Below are positions 18,343 through 30,700 of a stretch of 64,000 nucleotides of DNA, in pieces (positions within the stretch are counted from its first letter, which is position 1; each line of letters opens with the position of its first letter). Location of the stretch: the NCBI RefSeq assembly GCF_019218745.1, contig NZ_JAHUXA010000001.1, forward strand, positions 310,001 to 374,000, given 5' to 3'. The position numbers and the translations under genes were made by a program. This stretch comes from Enterobacter sp. ENT03 (GTDB lineage Bacteria; Pseudomonadota; Gammaproteobacteria; Enterobacterales; Enterobacteriaceae). The notes under the pieces were generated by a model. That model did not search any database. It saw only the letters and a list, made by a program, of their open reading frames with translations, and had not been told where the DNA came from.

Positions 18343-18840
18343 CTACTCTTCCCGCCGCTCCCCCGCGGGCCAATCCGCTACCTCACCCGCCCAGTCAGGC
18401 GGATAAATACCCTCCCGCACATCACGATGAAAAGTTGAATAAGGCCAGTCTCTCACCCGCGCCACCCAACCATGCTTTACCGGATTGATATTGATGTAAT
18501 CCCGATGGCGTCGCGTATCCTCCTCGTCCCTTAACGCATGCTCCCAGAACCTGGGCTGCCAGACATCTCCTCTGTTAAGCGAACGGGTGAACATTTTCTT
18601 GAGATCCCGCCAGCGGCCGGAAAAATCGCTGTCATTCTCCGGCAGCGTCCAGATGCAGTGCATGTGATCGGGCAGAATAACCCAGGCATCAATGTCAAAG
18701 GGTTTGCGTTGTTTAACGAAGGATGTTGCCTGACGAAGCAGAGCAACGTGGCGGGTTAACAAGTCGCTTTGCCGGTTTTTCAGGTTAACCGTAAAAAACC
18801 AGCTGCCTCCGGGGATGTAATGACGGCGATAATTAGACAT
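18343..18840 (-). CDS. rayT: REP-associated tyrosine transposase (RayT/TnpA-REP)
   Basis: 165 residues starting MSNYRRHYIPGGSWFFTVNL. It has the Y1-HUH layout: His-x-His in PDHMHCIWTLPE (about residues 57-68) and the catalytic Tyr in the conserved RDYININPVKHG. These single-domain nucleases cut and join single-stranded REP DNA and are held responsible for REP spread. It is complete, with REP copies on both sides (18125-18339 and 18874-18990), so this looks like a whole REPtron. It sits between roxA and pepT, where I know no such gene in K-12. Confidence 0.93.
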   Translation of the reverse strand: MSNYRRHYIPGGSWFFTVNLKNRQSDLLTRHVALLRQATSFVKQRKPFDIDAWVILPDHMHCIWTLPENDSDFSGRWRDLKKMFTRSLNRGDVWQPRFWEHALRDEEDTRRHRDYININPVKHGWVARVRDWPYSTFHRDVREGIYPPDWAGEVADWPAGERREE

Positions 18841-18873
18841 GCGGTAATCCTTTACCTGTGGAGAGGCGATTCT

Positions 18874-18990
18874 GCCCGGTGGCGCTACGCTTACCGGGCC
18901 TACGGGTCAGAAGGGGCATTGCCCGGTGGCGCTGCGCTTACCGGGCCTGGAATGCTGCAATGCGTACAGCCAAACGTAGCGCCGCCCGGC
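18874..18990. repeat. REP block between rayT and pepT
   Basis: Two direct REP copies (18874-18903 and 18921-18948, 47 bases apart) and a partial inverted copy (18976-18990, GCGCCGCCCGGC), which ends two bases before the pepT stop codon. Together with the block at 18125-18339 they bracket the transposase gene. Confidence 0.9.
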
Positions 18991-18991
18991 G

Positions 18992-20218
18992 TTAATGGCC
19001 TTTCGCCGTTAACTCTGCAATACGAACGATCACTCTCACCGCTTTTTCCATGCCTTCCAGCGTCACGAATTCATGCTTGCCGTGGTAGTTATAGCCGCCG
19101 GTAAAGATGTTCGGGCATGGCAATCCCATAAAGGAAAGCTGTGCGCCATCGGTGCCGCCACGAATGGGTTTCATGATCGGTTCAATGTCGCAATCGCGCA
19201 TCGCCTGCTGGGCAATCTCGATGATGTGCGGAAACTCGACGACTTTATCGCGCATATTGTAGTAGCTGTCCTCGATCACCAGTTCTATATAGCAGTCCGG
19301 ATGCAGCCCCTTGCCGACCTTTTTGGCGATCTCCATCATTTTACGTTTGCGCGCCTCAAAAGCCTGGCGGTCAAAATCGCGGATGATGTAGTGCATCTCG
19401 GCGCGATCTACGGTTCCTTTAATGCTGGTCAGATGATAAAAACCTTCATACCCTTCCGTCTGCTCCGGGCTTTCCTCTGGCGGTACTTCAGCATGGATGC
19501 GGCTGGCAAGGGACAATGCATTGACCATGACGCCTTTCGCGGTGCCGGGATGGACGTTGTTGCCAACAATTTTGATGGTCACCGATGCGGCGTTGAAGTT
19601 TTCAAATTCCAGCTCGCCTACGCCGCCGCCGTCAATGGTATAAGCCCAGCGCGCATCGAAGGCTTCGACGTCAAAATGTTTCGCGCCTTTGCCCACCTCT
19701 TCATCCGGCGTAAAGGCCACGCGAATATCGCCATGGGGGATATTTTGCTGGATCAGCACCGACAGTGCCGTCATGATTTCCGCCACGCCTGCTTTGTCGT
19801 CGGCACCGAGCAGCGTTTTGCCGTCAGTGGTGATCAGCGTCTGGCCCAGCAACTGGTGCAGCACCGGGAACATCACCGGGGATAACACTTCATCGCCCAT
19901 GCCAAGGGCAATATCGCCGCCGCGATAGTTCTCAACGATCTGCGGATTGACGTTTTTGCCGGTAAAGTCGGGTGAGGTGTCAACATGCGAAATAAAGCCG
20001 ATGGCCGGAATATCGCCCGGTACGTTGGCGGGCAGAGTTGCCATCACCGTGCCTTTATCGCTCAGGGTGACGTTAATAAGCCCCATCTCTTCCAGCTGTT
20101 CTTTCAGCAACTGCAACAGCTTCCATTGTCCTTCGGTACTCGGAACCTGTCTGACGCCCGGTTTTGATTGTGTATCCAGCGAAACATAGTGCAAAAAACG
20201 CTCTAGTAATTTATCCAT
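18992..20218 (-). CDS. pepT: Peptidase T, aminotripeptidase
   Basis: 408 residues from ATG 20218 ([13 protein letters not shown]), the E. coli length; the frame extends 10 codons further but with no support. M20 metallopeptidase removing the N-terminal residue of tripeptides. Zinc-site landmarks: [28 protein letters not shown] with the paired Glu, and TIDGGGVGE; the lid domain lies between. In E. coli and Salmonella pepT is induced anaerobically by FNR; I did not find a clear FNR box in the 291 bases upstream, which lead to divergent potA. Confidence 0.97.
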   Translation of the reverse strand: MDKLLERFLHYVSLDTQSKPGVRQVPSTEGQWKLLQLLKEQLEEMGLINVTLSDKGTVMATLPANVPGDIPAIGFISHVDTSPDFTGKNVNPQIVENYRGGDIALGMGDEVLSPVMFPVLHQLLGQTLITTDGKTLLGADDKAGVAEIMTALSVLIQQNIPHGDIRVAFTPDEEVGKGAKHFDVEAFDARWAYTIDGGGVGELEFENFNAASVTIKIVGNNVHPGTAKGVMVNALSLASRIHAEVPPEESPEQTEGYEGFYHLTSIKGTVDRAEMHYIIRDFDRQAFEARKRKMMEIAKKVGKGLHPDCYIELVIEDSYYNMRDKVVEFPHIIEIAQQAMRDCDIEPIMKPIRGGTDGAQLSFMGLPCPNIFTGGYNYHGKHEFVTLEGMEKAVRVIVRIAELTAKGH

Positions 20219-20509
20219 GCGGGCCACCCTCACTATTTGAAACAACATTATTGATAAGCGTGAAAACAGAAATATTGCGTCAGGTCACTTTTACCCGTGC
20301 AAACGAGAATTTTTTAGCTTACGCGACCCCAGCCTTAAGCATGGTTGAGAAAATCCGCCCCTGAAAGGGAATATTTCACAAGGATTGGCGATTTCAGTGG
20401 TTTGCCGTAGAATGCCAGGCCTTATTAATGTGTCAGACCCCAAGGTGGTTAATCACAAACCCCGCAATGGTAAGCCATCCGTTGCGTCTACACGGGACAG
20501 AGTAAAAAA

Positions 20510-21628
20510 TTGAATACACAAACGCGTTCGCTTTCACCGCTGGTGCACCTGGCGGGAATTCGCAAAAGCTTTGATGGTAAAAATGTCATTTCCGATCTTA
20601 ACCTCACCATCAATAATGGCGAATTCCTGACACTGTTGGGCCCCTCTGGCTGCGGTAAAACCACGGTTCTGCGCCTGATTGCCGGGCTGGAAAACGTCGA
20701 TGCCGGCCATATCCATCTCGAAGACCAGGACATCACCCAGGTTCCGGCTGAACACCGCCACGTCAACACGGTTTTCCAAAGCTACGCGCTTTTCCCGCAC
20801 ATGACCGTTTTTGAAAACGTGGCCTTTGGCCTGCGAATGCAAAAAACGCCAGCCGCTCAAATTACCCCGCGCGTCACTGAAGCCCTGCGCATGGTGCAGC
20901 TGGATACCTTCGCCGAACGTAAACCACATCAGCTTTCCGGCGGACAACAGCAACGTGTCGCCATCGCCCGTGCGGTGGTCAACAAACCGCGCCTGTTACT
21001 GCTTGATGAATCGCTCTCCGCGCTGGATTACAAATTGCGCAAGCAAATGCAGAACGAACTGAAAGCCCTGCAACGTAAGCTGGGTATCACTTTTGTGTTT
21101 GTCACCCACGATCAGGAAGAAGCGCTGACCATGTCCGACCGTATCGTGGTGATGCGCGACGGTAAGATCGAGCAGGACGGCACGCCGCGCGAAATCTACG
21201 AAGAGCCGAAGAATCTGTTCGTTGCCAGCTTTATCGGCGAGATCAACCTGTTCAACGCCACGGTCATTGAACGTCTGGATGCACAGCGCGTACGCGCCAG
21301 CGTTGAAGGCCGCGAATGCAATATCCACGTCAATTTCCCGGTAGAAAATGGTCAGCGCCTGAACGTCATGCTGCGCCCGGAAGATCTGCGCGTTGAGGAG
21401 ATCAACGACAGCCGCGAGGTGGATGGTCTGATTGGCTTTGTGCGCGAGCGCAACTACAAAGGCATGACGCTGGAATCAGTGGTAGAGCTGGAAAACGGCA
21501 AGATGGTGATGGTCAGCGAATTCTTTAACGAAGACGACCCGGATTTTGACCACTCGCTGGATCAAAAGATGGCCATCAACTGGGTGGAAAGCTGGGAGGT
21601 CGTACTGCCTGATGAAGAGCACAAGTAA
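20510..21628 (+). CDS. potA: Spermidine/putrescine ABC transporter ATPase PotA
   Basis: 372 residues from TTG 20510. Walker [10 protein letters not shown], signature [14 protein letters not shown], Walker [14 protein letters not shown]-loop VTHDQEEA, then the C-terminal TOBE/regulatory domain. It energises polyamine import with PotB, PotC and PotD. The start is odd: six codons upstream, in frame, the DNA reads ACG then GQSKKLN, matching the E. coli N-terminus (which starts MGQSKKLN), but ACG is not a normal start. No ATG, GTG or TTG lies between the upstream stop (20471) and 20510. The ATG of potB overlaps the end by 17 bases. Confidence 0.96.
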   Translation: MNTQTRSLSPLVHLAGIRKSFDGKNVISDLNLTINNGEFLTLLGPSGCGKTTVLRLIAGLENVDAGHIHLEDQDITQVPAEHRHVNTVFQSYALFPHMTVFENVAFGLRMQKTPAAQITPRVTEALRMVQLDTFAERKPHQLSGGQQQRVAIARAVVNKPRLLLLDESLSALDYKLRKQMQNELKALQRKLGITFVFVTHDQEEALTMSDRIVVMRDGKIEQDGTPREIYEEPKNLFVASFIGEINLFNATVIERLDAQRVRASVEGRECNIHVNFPVENGQRLNVMLRPEDLRVEEINDSREVDGLIGFVRERNYKGMTLESVVELENGKMVMVSEFFNEDDPDFDHSLDQKMAINWVESWEVVLPDEEHK

Positions 21629-22469
21629 ATTCCAGAATGTGGTGATCGCGACCGTCGTCGGCTGGCTTGTGCTGTTTGTCTTCCTGCCCAACCTGATGAT
21701 CATCGTCACCAGTTTCTTAACCCGCGATGATGCCTCGTTTGTCAGCATGGTGTTTACGCTGGACAACTATTCGCGCCTGCTCGATCCGCTCTATTTCGAT
21801 GTGCTGCTGCACTCGCTGAATATGGCGCTGATCGCCACCCTCGCCTGCCTGGCGCTCGGCTATCCTTTTGCGTGGTTTCTGGCGAAGCTGCCGCCGAAGG
21901 TGCGCCCGCTGCTGCTATTTTTGCTGATCGTCCCCTTCTGGACCAACTCCCTGATCCGCATTTATGGCCTGAAACTGTTTCTCAGCACCAAAGGCTATCT
22001 GAATGCGTTTCTGCTGTGGCTGGGCGTCATTGATACGCCGCTGCGCATTATGTTTACGCCGGGCGCGGTGATCGTCGGGCTGGTGTATATCCTGCTGCCG
22101 TTTATGGTGATGCCGCTGTGGTCGAGTATTGAGAAACTCGATAAACCGCTGCTGGAGGCCGCCCGCGATCTGGGTGCCAGCAAGCTGCAAACCTTTATCC
22201 GCATTATTATTCCGCTGACCATGCCGGGCATTATCGCGGGCTGTCTGCTGGTAATGCTGCCAGCGATGGGGCTGTTCTACGTCTCGGATCTCATGGGCGG
22301 TGCGAAAAACCTGCTGATTGGTAACGTGATTAAAAGCCAGTTCCTGAATATCCGTGACTGGCCGTTCGGCTCCGCCACCAGTATTACGCTGACGGTGATC
22401 ATGGGCCTGATGCTGCTGGTTTACTGGCGGGCAATGCGTTTTCTGAATAAAAAGGTGGAACTGGAATGA
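21612..22469 (+). CDS. potB: Spermidine/putrescine permease PotB
   Basis: 285 residues from ATG 21612 ([18 protein letters not shown]). Six membrane helices and the EAA loop [25 protein letters not shown] that contacts PotA. It forms the inner-membrane channel with PotC. The start lies inside potA (17-base overlap), giving translational coupling; the frame could extend to 21546, but that would reach further into potA. E. coli PotB begins at the same or a slightly later Met. Confidence 0.97.
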   Translation: MKSTSKFQNVVIATVVGWLVLFVFLPNLMIIVTSFLTRDDASFVSMVFTLDNYSRLLDPLYFDVLLHSLNMALIATLACLALGYPFAWFLAKLPPKVRPLLLFLLIVPFWTNSLIRIYGLKLFLSTKGYLNAFLLWLGVIDTPLRIMFTPGAVIVGLVYILLPFMVMPLWSSIEKLDKPLLEAARDLGASKLQTFIRIIIPLTMPGIIAGCLLVMLPAMGLFYVSDLMGGAKNLLIGNVIKSQFLNIRDWPFGSATSITLTVIMGLMLLVYWRAMRFLNKKVELE

Positions 22470-23257
22470 TCGGTCGCCTGCTGCGCGGCGGTTTTATGGC
22501 CGCCATTTACGCTTTTCTCTATATTCCGATCATCATTCTGATCGTGAATTCCTTCAATCAGGCCCGTTTTGGCATCAACTGGCGAGGATTTACCACCGAC
22601 TGGTATAGCCTGCTGATGAACAATGACAGCCTGTTACAGGCCGCCCGTCACTCGCTGACCATGGCGGTGCTGTCAGCGACCTTTGCCACGCTGATTGGCT
22701 CGCTGACGGCAGTGGCGCTTTACCGTTACCGTTTCCGCGGCAAACCTTTCGTCAGCGGCATGCTGTTTGTGGTGATGATGTCCCCGGACATCGTCATGGC
22801 CATTTCGCTGCTGGTGCTGTTTATGCTGATCGGTATTCAACTGGGCTTCTGGTCGCTGCTGTTCTCACACATCACCTTCTGCCTGCCGTTTGTGGTGGTC
22901 ACCGTCTATTCGCGGCTGAAAGGATTTGATGTACGGATGCTGGAAGCGGCGAAAGATCTCGGTGCCAGCGAAGTGACTATTCTGCGCAAAATTATTCTGC
23001 CGCTGGCAATGCCCGCGGTGGCAGCTGGTTGGGTGCTGAGCTTTACCCTGTCGATGGATGACGTGGTAGTCTCTTCCTTCGTTACCGGACCAGGCTATGA
23101 AATTCTGCCGTTGAAAATCTATTCAATGGTGAAAGTTGGGGTGTCACCGGAGGTGAACGCGCTGGCGACTATTCTGTTAGTACTCTCGCTGGTCCTGGTG
23201 ATCGCCAGTCAGCTTATTGCACGTGATAAAACCAAATCTCAGGGGACGTTAAAATGA
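22466..23257 (+). CDS. potC: Spermidine/putrescine permease PotC
   Basis: 263 residues. Six membrane helices; EAA loop EAAKDLGASEVTILRKIILPLAMPA couples to PotA. Pairs with PotB to form the polyamine channel. ATG at 22466 overlaps the potB stop by four bases and its own end overlaps potD by four, so the four pot genes are one tightly coupled operon. Confidence 0.97.
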   Translation: MIGRLLRGGFMAAIYAFLYIPIIILIVNSFNQARFGINWRGFTTDWYSLLMNNDSLLQAARHSLTMAVLSATFATLIGSLTAVALYRYRFRGKPFVSGMLFVVMMSPDIVMAISLLVLFMLIGIQLGFWSLLFSHITFCLPFVVVTVYSRLKGFDVRMLEAAKDLGASEVTILRKIILPLAMPAVAAGWVLSFTLSMDDVVVSSFVTGPGYEILPLKIYSMVKVGVSPEVNALATILLVLSLVLVIASQLIARDKTKSQGTLK

Positions 23258-24297
23258 TCAAATGGTCACGCCACCTGCTCGCTGCGGGCGCTCTGGCAAT
23301 GGGTATGAGCGCTGCGCACGCGGACAACAATACGCTCTATTTCTATAACTGGACCGAGTATGTGCCGCCTGGCCTGCTGGAACAGTTCACCAAAGAGACA
23401 GGAATCAAGGTGATCTACTCGACCTACGAGTCGAATGAAACCATGTACGCCAAGCTTAAAACCTACAAAGACGGCGCGTACGATCTGGTGGTACCTTCCA
23501 CCTATTTCGTCGATAAAATGCGCAAAGAAGGCATGATCCAGAAGATCCATAAAACGAAGCTCACTAACTTCGGTAACCTCGATCCGGACATGCTCAACAA
23601 GCCTTTCGATCCGCAAAACGACTATTCCATTCCCTATATCTGGGGCGCGACCGCCATCGGCGTGAACAGTGAAGCTATCGATCCGTCCACCATCACTGGC
23701 TGGGGCGACTTATGGAAGCCGGAATACAAAAGTAGCCTGCTGCTGACCGACGATGCGCGGGAAGTATTCCAGGTGGCGCTTCGCAAGCTGGGGATGTCCG
23801 GCAACACCACCGATCCGAAAGAGATCGAGGCGGCGTATCAGGAGCTGAAAAAACTGATGCCAAACGTGGCAGCGTTTAACTCGGATAACCCGGCGAACCC
23901 GTACATGGAAGGCGAAGTGAATCTGGGGATGGTGTGGAACGGCTCGGCGTATGTGGCACGACAGTCCGGTACGCCGCTACAGATCGTCTGGCCGAAAGAA
24001 GGCGGTATTTTCTGGATGGACAGCCTGGCGATCCCGGCTAACGCGAAAAACGTCGATGGCGCGCTGAAGTTAATTAACTTCCTGCTGCGTCCGGACGTGG
24101 CGAAGCAGGTGGCGGAAACCATCGGCTATCCGACGCCGAACCTGGCGGCACGTAAACTGCTGGCCCCGGACGTGGCGAATGACAAATCGCTCTATCCGGA
24201 TGCAGACACCATCAGCAAAGGCGAATGGCAGAACGATGTTGGCGCCGCCAGCGCGCTTTATGAAGAGTATTACCAGAAGCTGAAAGCCGGGCGGTAA
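23254..24297 (+). CDS. potD: Periplasmic spermidine/putrescine-binding protein PotD
   Basis: 347 residues. Signal peptide MIKWSRHLLAAGALAMGMSAAHA, cut after AHA. Mature protein starts DNNTLYFYNWTEYVPPGLL; binding-cleft residues typical of the family are visible (YNWTEY; WNGSAYVAR; the DSLAIP strand). It captures spermidine, and putrescine less strongly, for PotBC. Last gene of the operon, followed within 10 bases by a terminator hairpin. Confidence 0.97.
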   Translation: MIKWSRHLLAAGALAMGMSAAHADNNTLYFYNWTEYVPPGLLEQFTKETGIKVIYSTYESNETMYAKLKTYKDGAYDLVVPSTYFVDKMRKEGMIQKIHKTKLTNFGNLDPDMLNKPFDPQNDYSIPYIWGATAIGVNSEAIDPSTITGWGDLWKPEYKSSLLLTDDAREVFQVALRKLGMSGNTTDPKEIEAAYQELKKLMPNVAAFNSDNPANPYMEGEVNLGMVWNGSAYVARQSGTPLQIVWPKEGGIFWMDSLAIPANAKNVDGALKLINFLLRPDVAKQVAETIGYPTPNLAARKLLAPDVANDKSLYPDADTISKGEWQNDVGAASALYEEYYQKLKAGR

Positions 24298-24305
24298 CTT
24301 TCACC

Positions 24306-24328
24306 AGCCTCTCCCGGCGGGAGAGGCT
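24306..24328. terminator. Hairpin between potD and cobB
   Basis: AGCCTCTCCC (24306-24315) and GGGAGAGGCT (24319-24328) form a perfect 10-bp stem with a 3-base loop, between convergent potD and cobB. T runs are weak on both sides, so it may act mainly as an mRNA 3' end cap. Confidence 0.65.
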
Positions 24329-24336
24329 GCTTCACC

Positions 24337-25158
24337 TTATAACCCTTTCAAAAGCTTATCCACAAACTCCGGCACCACCACACTCGCCAGCCCGTAATGC
24401 TTCTCTTCAAATTCGCTTCCGACCTGACTTGGCTCAAGGTTGAGTTCAACCGTGTGCGCCCCCTGTAAACGCGCTTCATGCACAAAGCCCGCCGCGGGAT
24501 ACACATGCCCGGAGGTGCCGATGGCGATGAATACGTCGGCCATCGCCAGCGCGCTGTAAATCTCATCCATCCCCAACGGCATTTCGCCGAACCACACGAC
24601 ATGCGGGCGCAGCGTCGACGGGAACTGGCAGCAGTGGCATTTGTCTTCCGGCGTAATATCGCCGGTCCACTCCAGTACCTGACCGCTCTGGGTGCAGCGC
24701 ACTTTCAGCAGTTCACCGTGCATATGCAGGACGTTTTTATTGCCAGCCCGTTCGTGCAGATTGTCGATATTCTGCGTCACCAGCAGAAAACGATCGCCAA
24801 GGGCGGCTTCCAGTTGTGCCAGCGCCAGGTGCGCGGCGTTCGGTGCGATCTCTGGCTGCTGAAGCTGGCGACGGCGGGCGTTATAGAACGACTGCACCAG
24901 CGCCGGATCGCGGGCGAACCCTTCCGGCGTGGCAACGTCTTCGACATGATGTTCTTCCCACAGGCCATCGGCCGCGCGGAAAGTGCGAATGCCTGACTCG
25001 GCGGAGATCCCCGCCCCGGTCAATACCACCACTCTCGGTTTTTCCATCACTTCGGGCACCACTCTGTCTCTGAAAAAAATTCGCTGACGTAAACGCTCAT
25101 GCAGGCGGCGTTTGTTACGGCGAAAACGGCTTAGGCGATGTAACCGGCGCGACTGCAT
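24337..25158 (-). CDS. cobB: NAD-dependent protein deacylase CobB (sirtuin)
   Basis: 273 residues from ATG 25158 ([16 protein letters not shown]). Sirtuin fold: [18 protein letters not shown] binds [15 protein letters not shown], catalytic His in [11 protein letters not shown], and a Cys cluster CHCC. It removes acetyl and succinyl groups from lysines, including acetyl-CoA synthetase. An internal Met38 (codon at 25047) starts the short form beginning MEKPRV; both long and short forms are known in Salmonella. Downstream of nagK, 16 bases apart, same strand. Confidence 0.96.
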   Translation of the reverse strand: MQSRRLHRLSRFRRNKRRLHERLRQRIFFRDRVVPEVMEKPRVVVLTGAGISAESGIRTFRAADGLWEEHHVEDVATPEGFARDPALVQSFYNARRRQLQQPEIAPNAAHLALAQLEAALGDRFLLVTQNIDNLHERAGNKNVLHMHGELLKVRCTQSGQVLEWTGDITPEDKCHCCQFPSTLRPHVVWFGEMPLGMDEIYSALAMADVFIAIGTSGHVYPAAGFVHEARLQGAHTVELNLEPSQVGSEFEEKHYGLASVVVPEFVDKLLKGL

Positions 25159-25174
25159 ATCAACCCTCTTTAGG

Positions 25175-26092
25175 CTAGTCGGTGAGGTGCAGGAAGGCCG
25201 CCCCGCGCATGCCGCCTGCATCACCATGACGCGCGCGTTCAATACGCGGCAGGCGGGCAACCGGCAGCAAATGCGGCGGTAAGCGGTCGGCGATTAGCGT
25301 GGTAAGCGCGGAGAAATTCGATAATCCCCCGCCGATAACCAGCAAATCGGGATCCACAATCGTCAGTATATTACCCAGACACACCGCGAGCAGATCGGCG
25401 TAGCGCGCCACATGGGCGCGGGCCTGGGCATCCCCCTGCTCATAGAGCGCGATAATTTCCGGGGAAGATAAGGATTGATCGTAGAAGTGTTGGTACAACC
25501 ATGCAAAGCCGCGACCAGAAAGATAGTTCTCTATGCAGCCGAGTTTGCCGCAGCCGCAGCGGGTCAGCGGGAAGTCGAAGCCGACCACATCGAAAGCATC
25601 GACCGGCAGACGGATATGCCCGAACTCACCGGTGATATAGCTGCGTCCGGTAATGGATTTGCCGTTCAGCACCAGACCACCGCCAACGCCAGTGCCGAGG
25701 ATCAGCCCCATCACCAGCGGGTATTGTTTAAATTCGTCGTCCCAGGCTTCCGAAAGCGCAAAGCAGTTGGCGTCGTTGTCGAGACGGACATCCCGCGCCA
25801 GCAGCGCCGAGAGATCCGCGCGCAGCGGTTTGCCGCTGGCCGCCGGAACGTTGGCGGCATACAGCGTGCCGTCTGCGGTTTCCGGCATACCGGGGATACC
25901 GATGCCGACCGAGCCTTTTACGCCATAGCGTGCATCAGCCTCATGCACCAGTGTCGCGACCGCGTTAAGAAATGCGTCATAACCTTCACGGGGCGTGGCA
26001 ACTCGGGTTTCATGGCATAACCGCCGTTCAGCGTCGAAAACGCCCATCGCAATTTTTGTACCACCAATATCAAATCCGTAATACATCGCCAC
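25175..26092 (-). CDS. nagK: N-acetylglucosamine kinase NagK
   Basis: 305 residues, ROK family. ATP site [13 protein letters not shown] at the start, [12 protein letters not shown] with the catalytic Asp, [13 protein letters not shown], and the ROK zinc motif with GxxGCGKxGCIE ([13 protein letters not shown]). It phosphorylates GlcNAc recovered from wall turnover, linking to nagZ further along. ATG at 26092 with AAGGAGTGGCG. Ten bases separate it from lolE, so lolCDE-nagK-cobB may be read through. Confidence 0.97.
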   Translation of the reverse strand: MAMYYGFDIGGTKIAMGVFDAERRLCHETRVATPREGYDAFLNAVATLVHEADARYGVKGSVGIGIPGMPETADGTLYAANVPAASGKPLRADLSALLARDVRLDNDANCFALSEAWDDEFKQYPLVMGLILGTGVGGGLVLNGKSITGRSYITGEFGHIRLPVDAFDVVGFDFPLTRCGCGKLGCIENYLSGRGFAWLYQHFYDQSLSSPEIIALYEQGDAQARAHVARYADLLAVCLGNILTIVDPDLLVIGGGLSNFSALTTLIADRLPPHLLPVARLPRIERARHGDAGGMRGAAFLHLTD

Positions 26093-26102
26093 TCCTTGTT
26101 AG

Positions 26103-29306
<3,204 letters not shown>

Positions 29307-29519
29307 TTAAACATGGAGAATTGTCGGGAATACGCTTAAAAAGTTCTGAAAAATCAAACCGCTATTACATCATTTGTACAGAATGCCTGCATTGTCGCGC
29401 CTGATCTTTTTCCGAAAAATCCTTCACCACGTTCAATTCCAGACCTTTACGCATTACAGCCTTGCGCGGCATCACCACAATTAACGCCTGAATTTTGGCA
29501 AAACAGGTTCGCGGTAACA

Positions 29520-30593
29520 ATGAAACAAAAAGCATTATGGATTAATCAGATCAAAGGGTTGTGTATCTGTCTGGTGGTGATTTACCACTCGGTGATTACC
29601 TTCTACCCGCACCTGGAAGGTCTGCAACATCCGCTGTCGGAAACGCTGTCGAAGTGCTGGATCTACTTTAATTTGTACCTCGCACCCTTCCGTATGCCGG
29701 TGTTCTTCTTCATTTCCGGCTATCTGATCCGCCGGTATGTGGAAGAGGTGAAATGGGAAGGCTGCGTGGATAAACGCCTGTGGAGTATTTTTTATGTACT
29801 GGCGCTGTGGGGCGTATTGCAGTGGCTGGCGATCGGTGCGTTGAACGACTGGCTGGCCCCGGAACGGGATTTGAGCACCACCGCTAACGCCGCCTATGCC
29901 GGATCATTTACCGGTTTCCTGCACGGTATGCTCACCGCGAGCACCAGCCTGTGGTATCTGTATGCGCTGCTGGTCTATTTTGTGCTGTGTAAGATGCTGC
30001 AACGCTGGAAAGCGCCGGTGATGATACTGCTGGCGCTGCTCTCCATTGCCATTAATTTCCTGCCGCTGCCGTGGTGGGGATTAAACAGCGTGGCGCGTAA
30101 TATGATCTATTACAGCCTGGGCGCCTGGTATGGCGTGGCGGTGATGGAGGTGATCAAAACCGTGCCGCTACGTCGTTACGGTCTGTGGCTGGCGGCGGCG
30201 TTGGTCGTCGCGGTGCTGTTGTGGTTCAAAAATGTGCCGCTGCTGTTGTCGCTGTTTTCGATTGTGCTGATCATGAAGCTGTTTTTGCAGCTTGAGCAGC
30301 GCTTCCCGCCGGGTGAAAACAATCTGCTTAACGTGGTGGGTTCTAATACCATCGCTATTTACACCACTCACCGTATTCTGATTGAAGGCTTTAGCCTGGC
30401 GCTGATCCCGCTGCTTAATCAGGCGTGGCTGCCGCCGATGGTGGAACTGGCGCTGCTGCTGGTCTATCCGTTTATCAGTCTGCTGATTTGTACCGCCGTG
30501 GGACTGATGGTGCGCAAACTCTCGACACGTCTGTTTGGCGATCTATTCTTCTCGCCACCGGTAGATTTACGCCCGGCGATGGCCGCCCGTTGA
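29520..30593 (+). CDS. ycfT: Inner-membrane acyltransferase-3 family protein YcfT
   Basis: 357 residues with about ten membrane helices. Acyltransferase-3 landmarks: NQIKGLCICLVVIYHSV with the conserved His, and FRMPVFFFISGYLIRR. It matches E. coli YcfT closely. Such enzymes transfer acyl groups to sugars or other surface molecules; the substrate of YcfT is not known. ATG at 29520. Between lolC (divergent) and mfd, the E. coli order. Confidence 0.93.
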   Translation: MKQKALWINQIKGLCICLVVIYHSVITFYPHLEGLQHPLSETLSKCWIYFNLYLAPFRMPVFFFISGYLIRRYVEEVKWEGCVDKRLWSIFYVLALWGVLQWLAIGALNDWLAPERDLSTTANAAYAGSFTGFLHGMLTASTSLWYLYALLVYFVLCKMLQRWKAPVMILLALLSIAINFLPLPWWGLNSVARNMIYYSLGAWYGVAVMEVIKTVPLRRYGLWLAAALVVAVLLWFKNVPLLLSLFSIVLIMKLFLQLEQRFPPGENNLLNVVGSNTIAIYTTHRILIEGFSLALIPLLNQAWLPPMVELALLLVYPFISLLICTAVGLMVRKLSTRLFGDLFFSPPVDLRPAMAAR

Positions 30594-30655
30594 CGGTTGC
30601 CTTTGCTAAAAAGGCATGATCGAGGATAATAAACTGCATTGTGTTTCAGTGGCAT

Positions 30656-30672
30656 GCCCCCATATCGGGGGC
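30656..30672 (+). terminator. GC hairpin between ycfT and mfd
   Basis: GCCCCC (30656-30661) and GGGGGC (30667-30672) with a 5-base loop, 16 bases before the first possible mfd ATG (30689). There is no T run, so it may be a weak terminator or a leader structure for mfd. Confidence 0.45.
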
Positions 30673-30700
30673 GTACCCTTAAGAGATCATGACACCCGCT

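Noticed and set aside
20219..20509. FNR box for pepT
   Set aside because: Only a TTGATAA-like half site near 20,250; the second half is missing.
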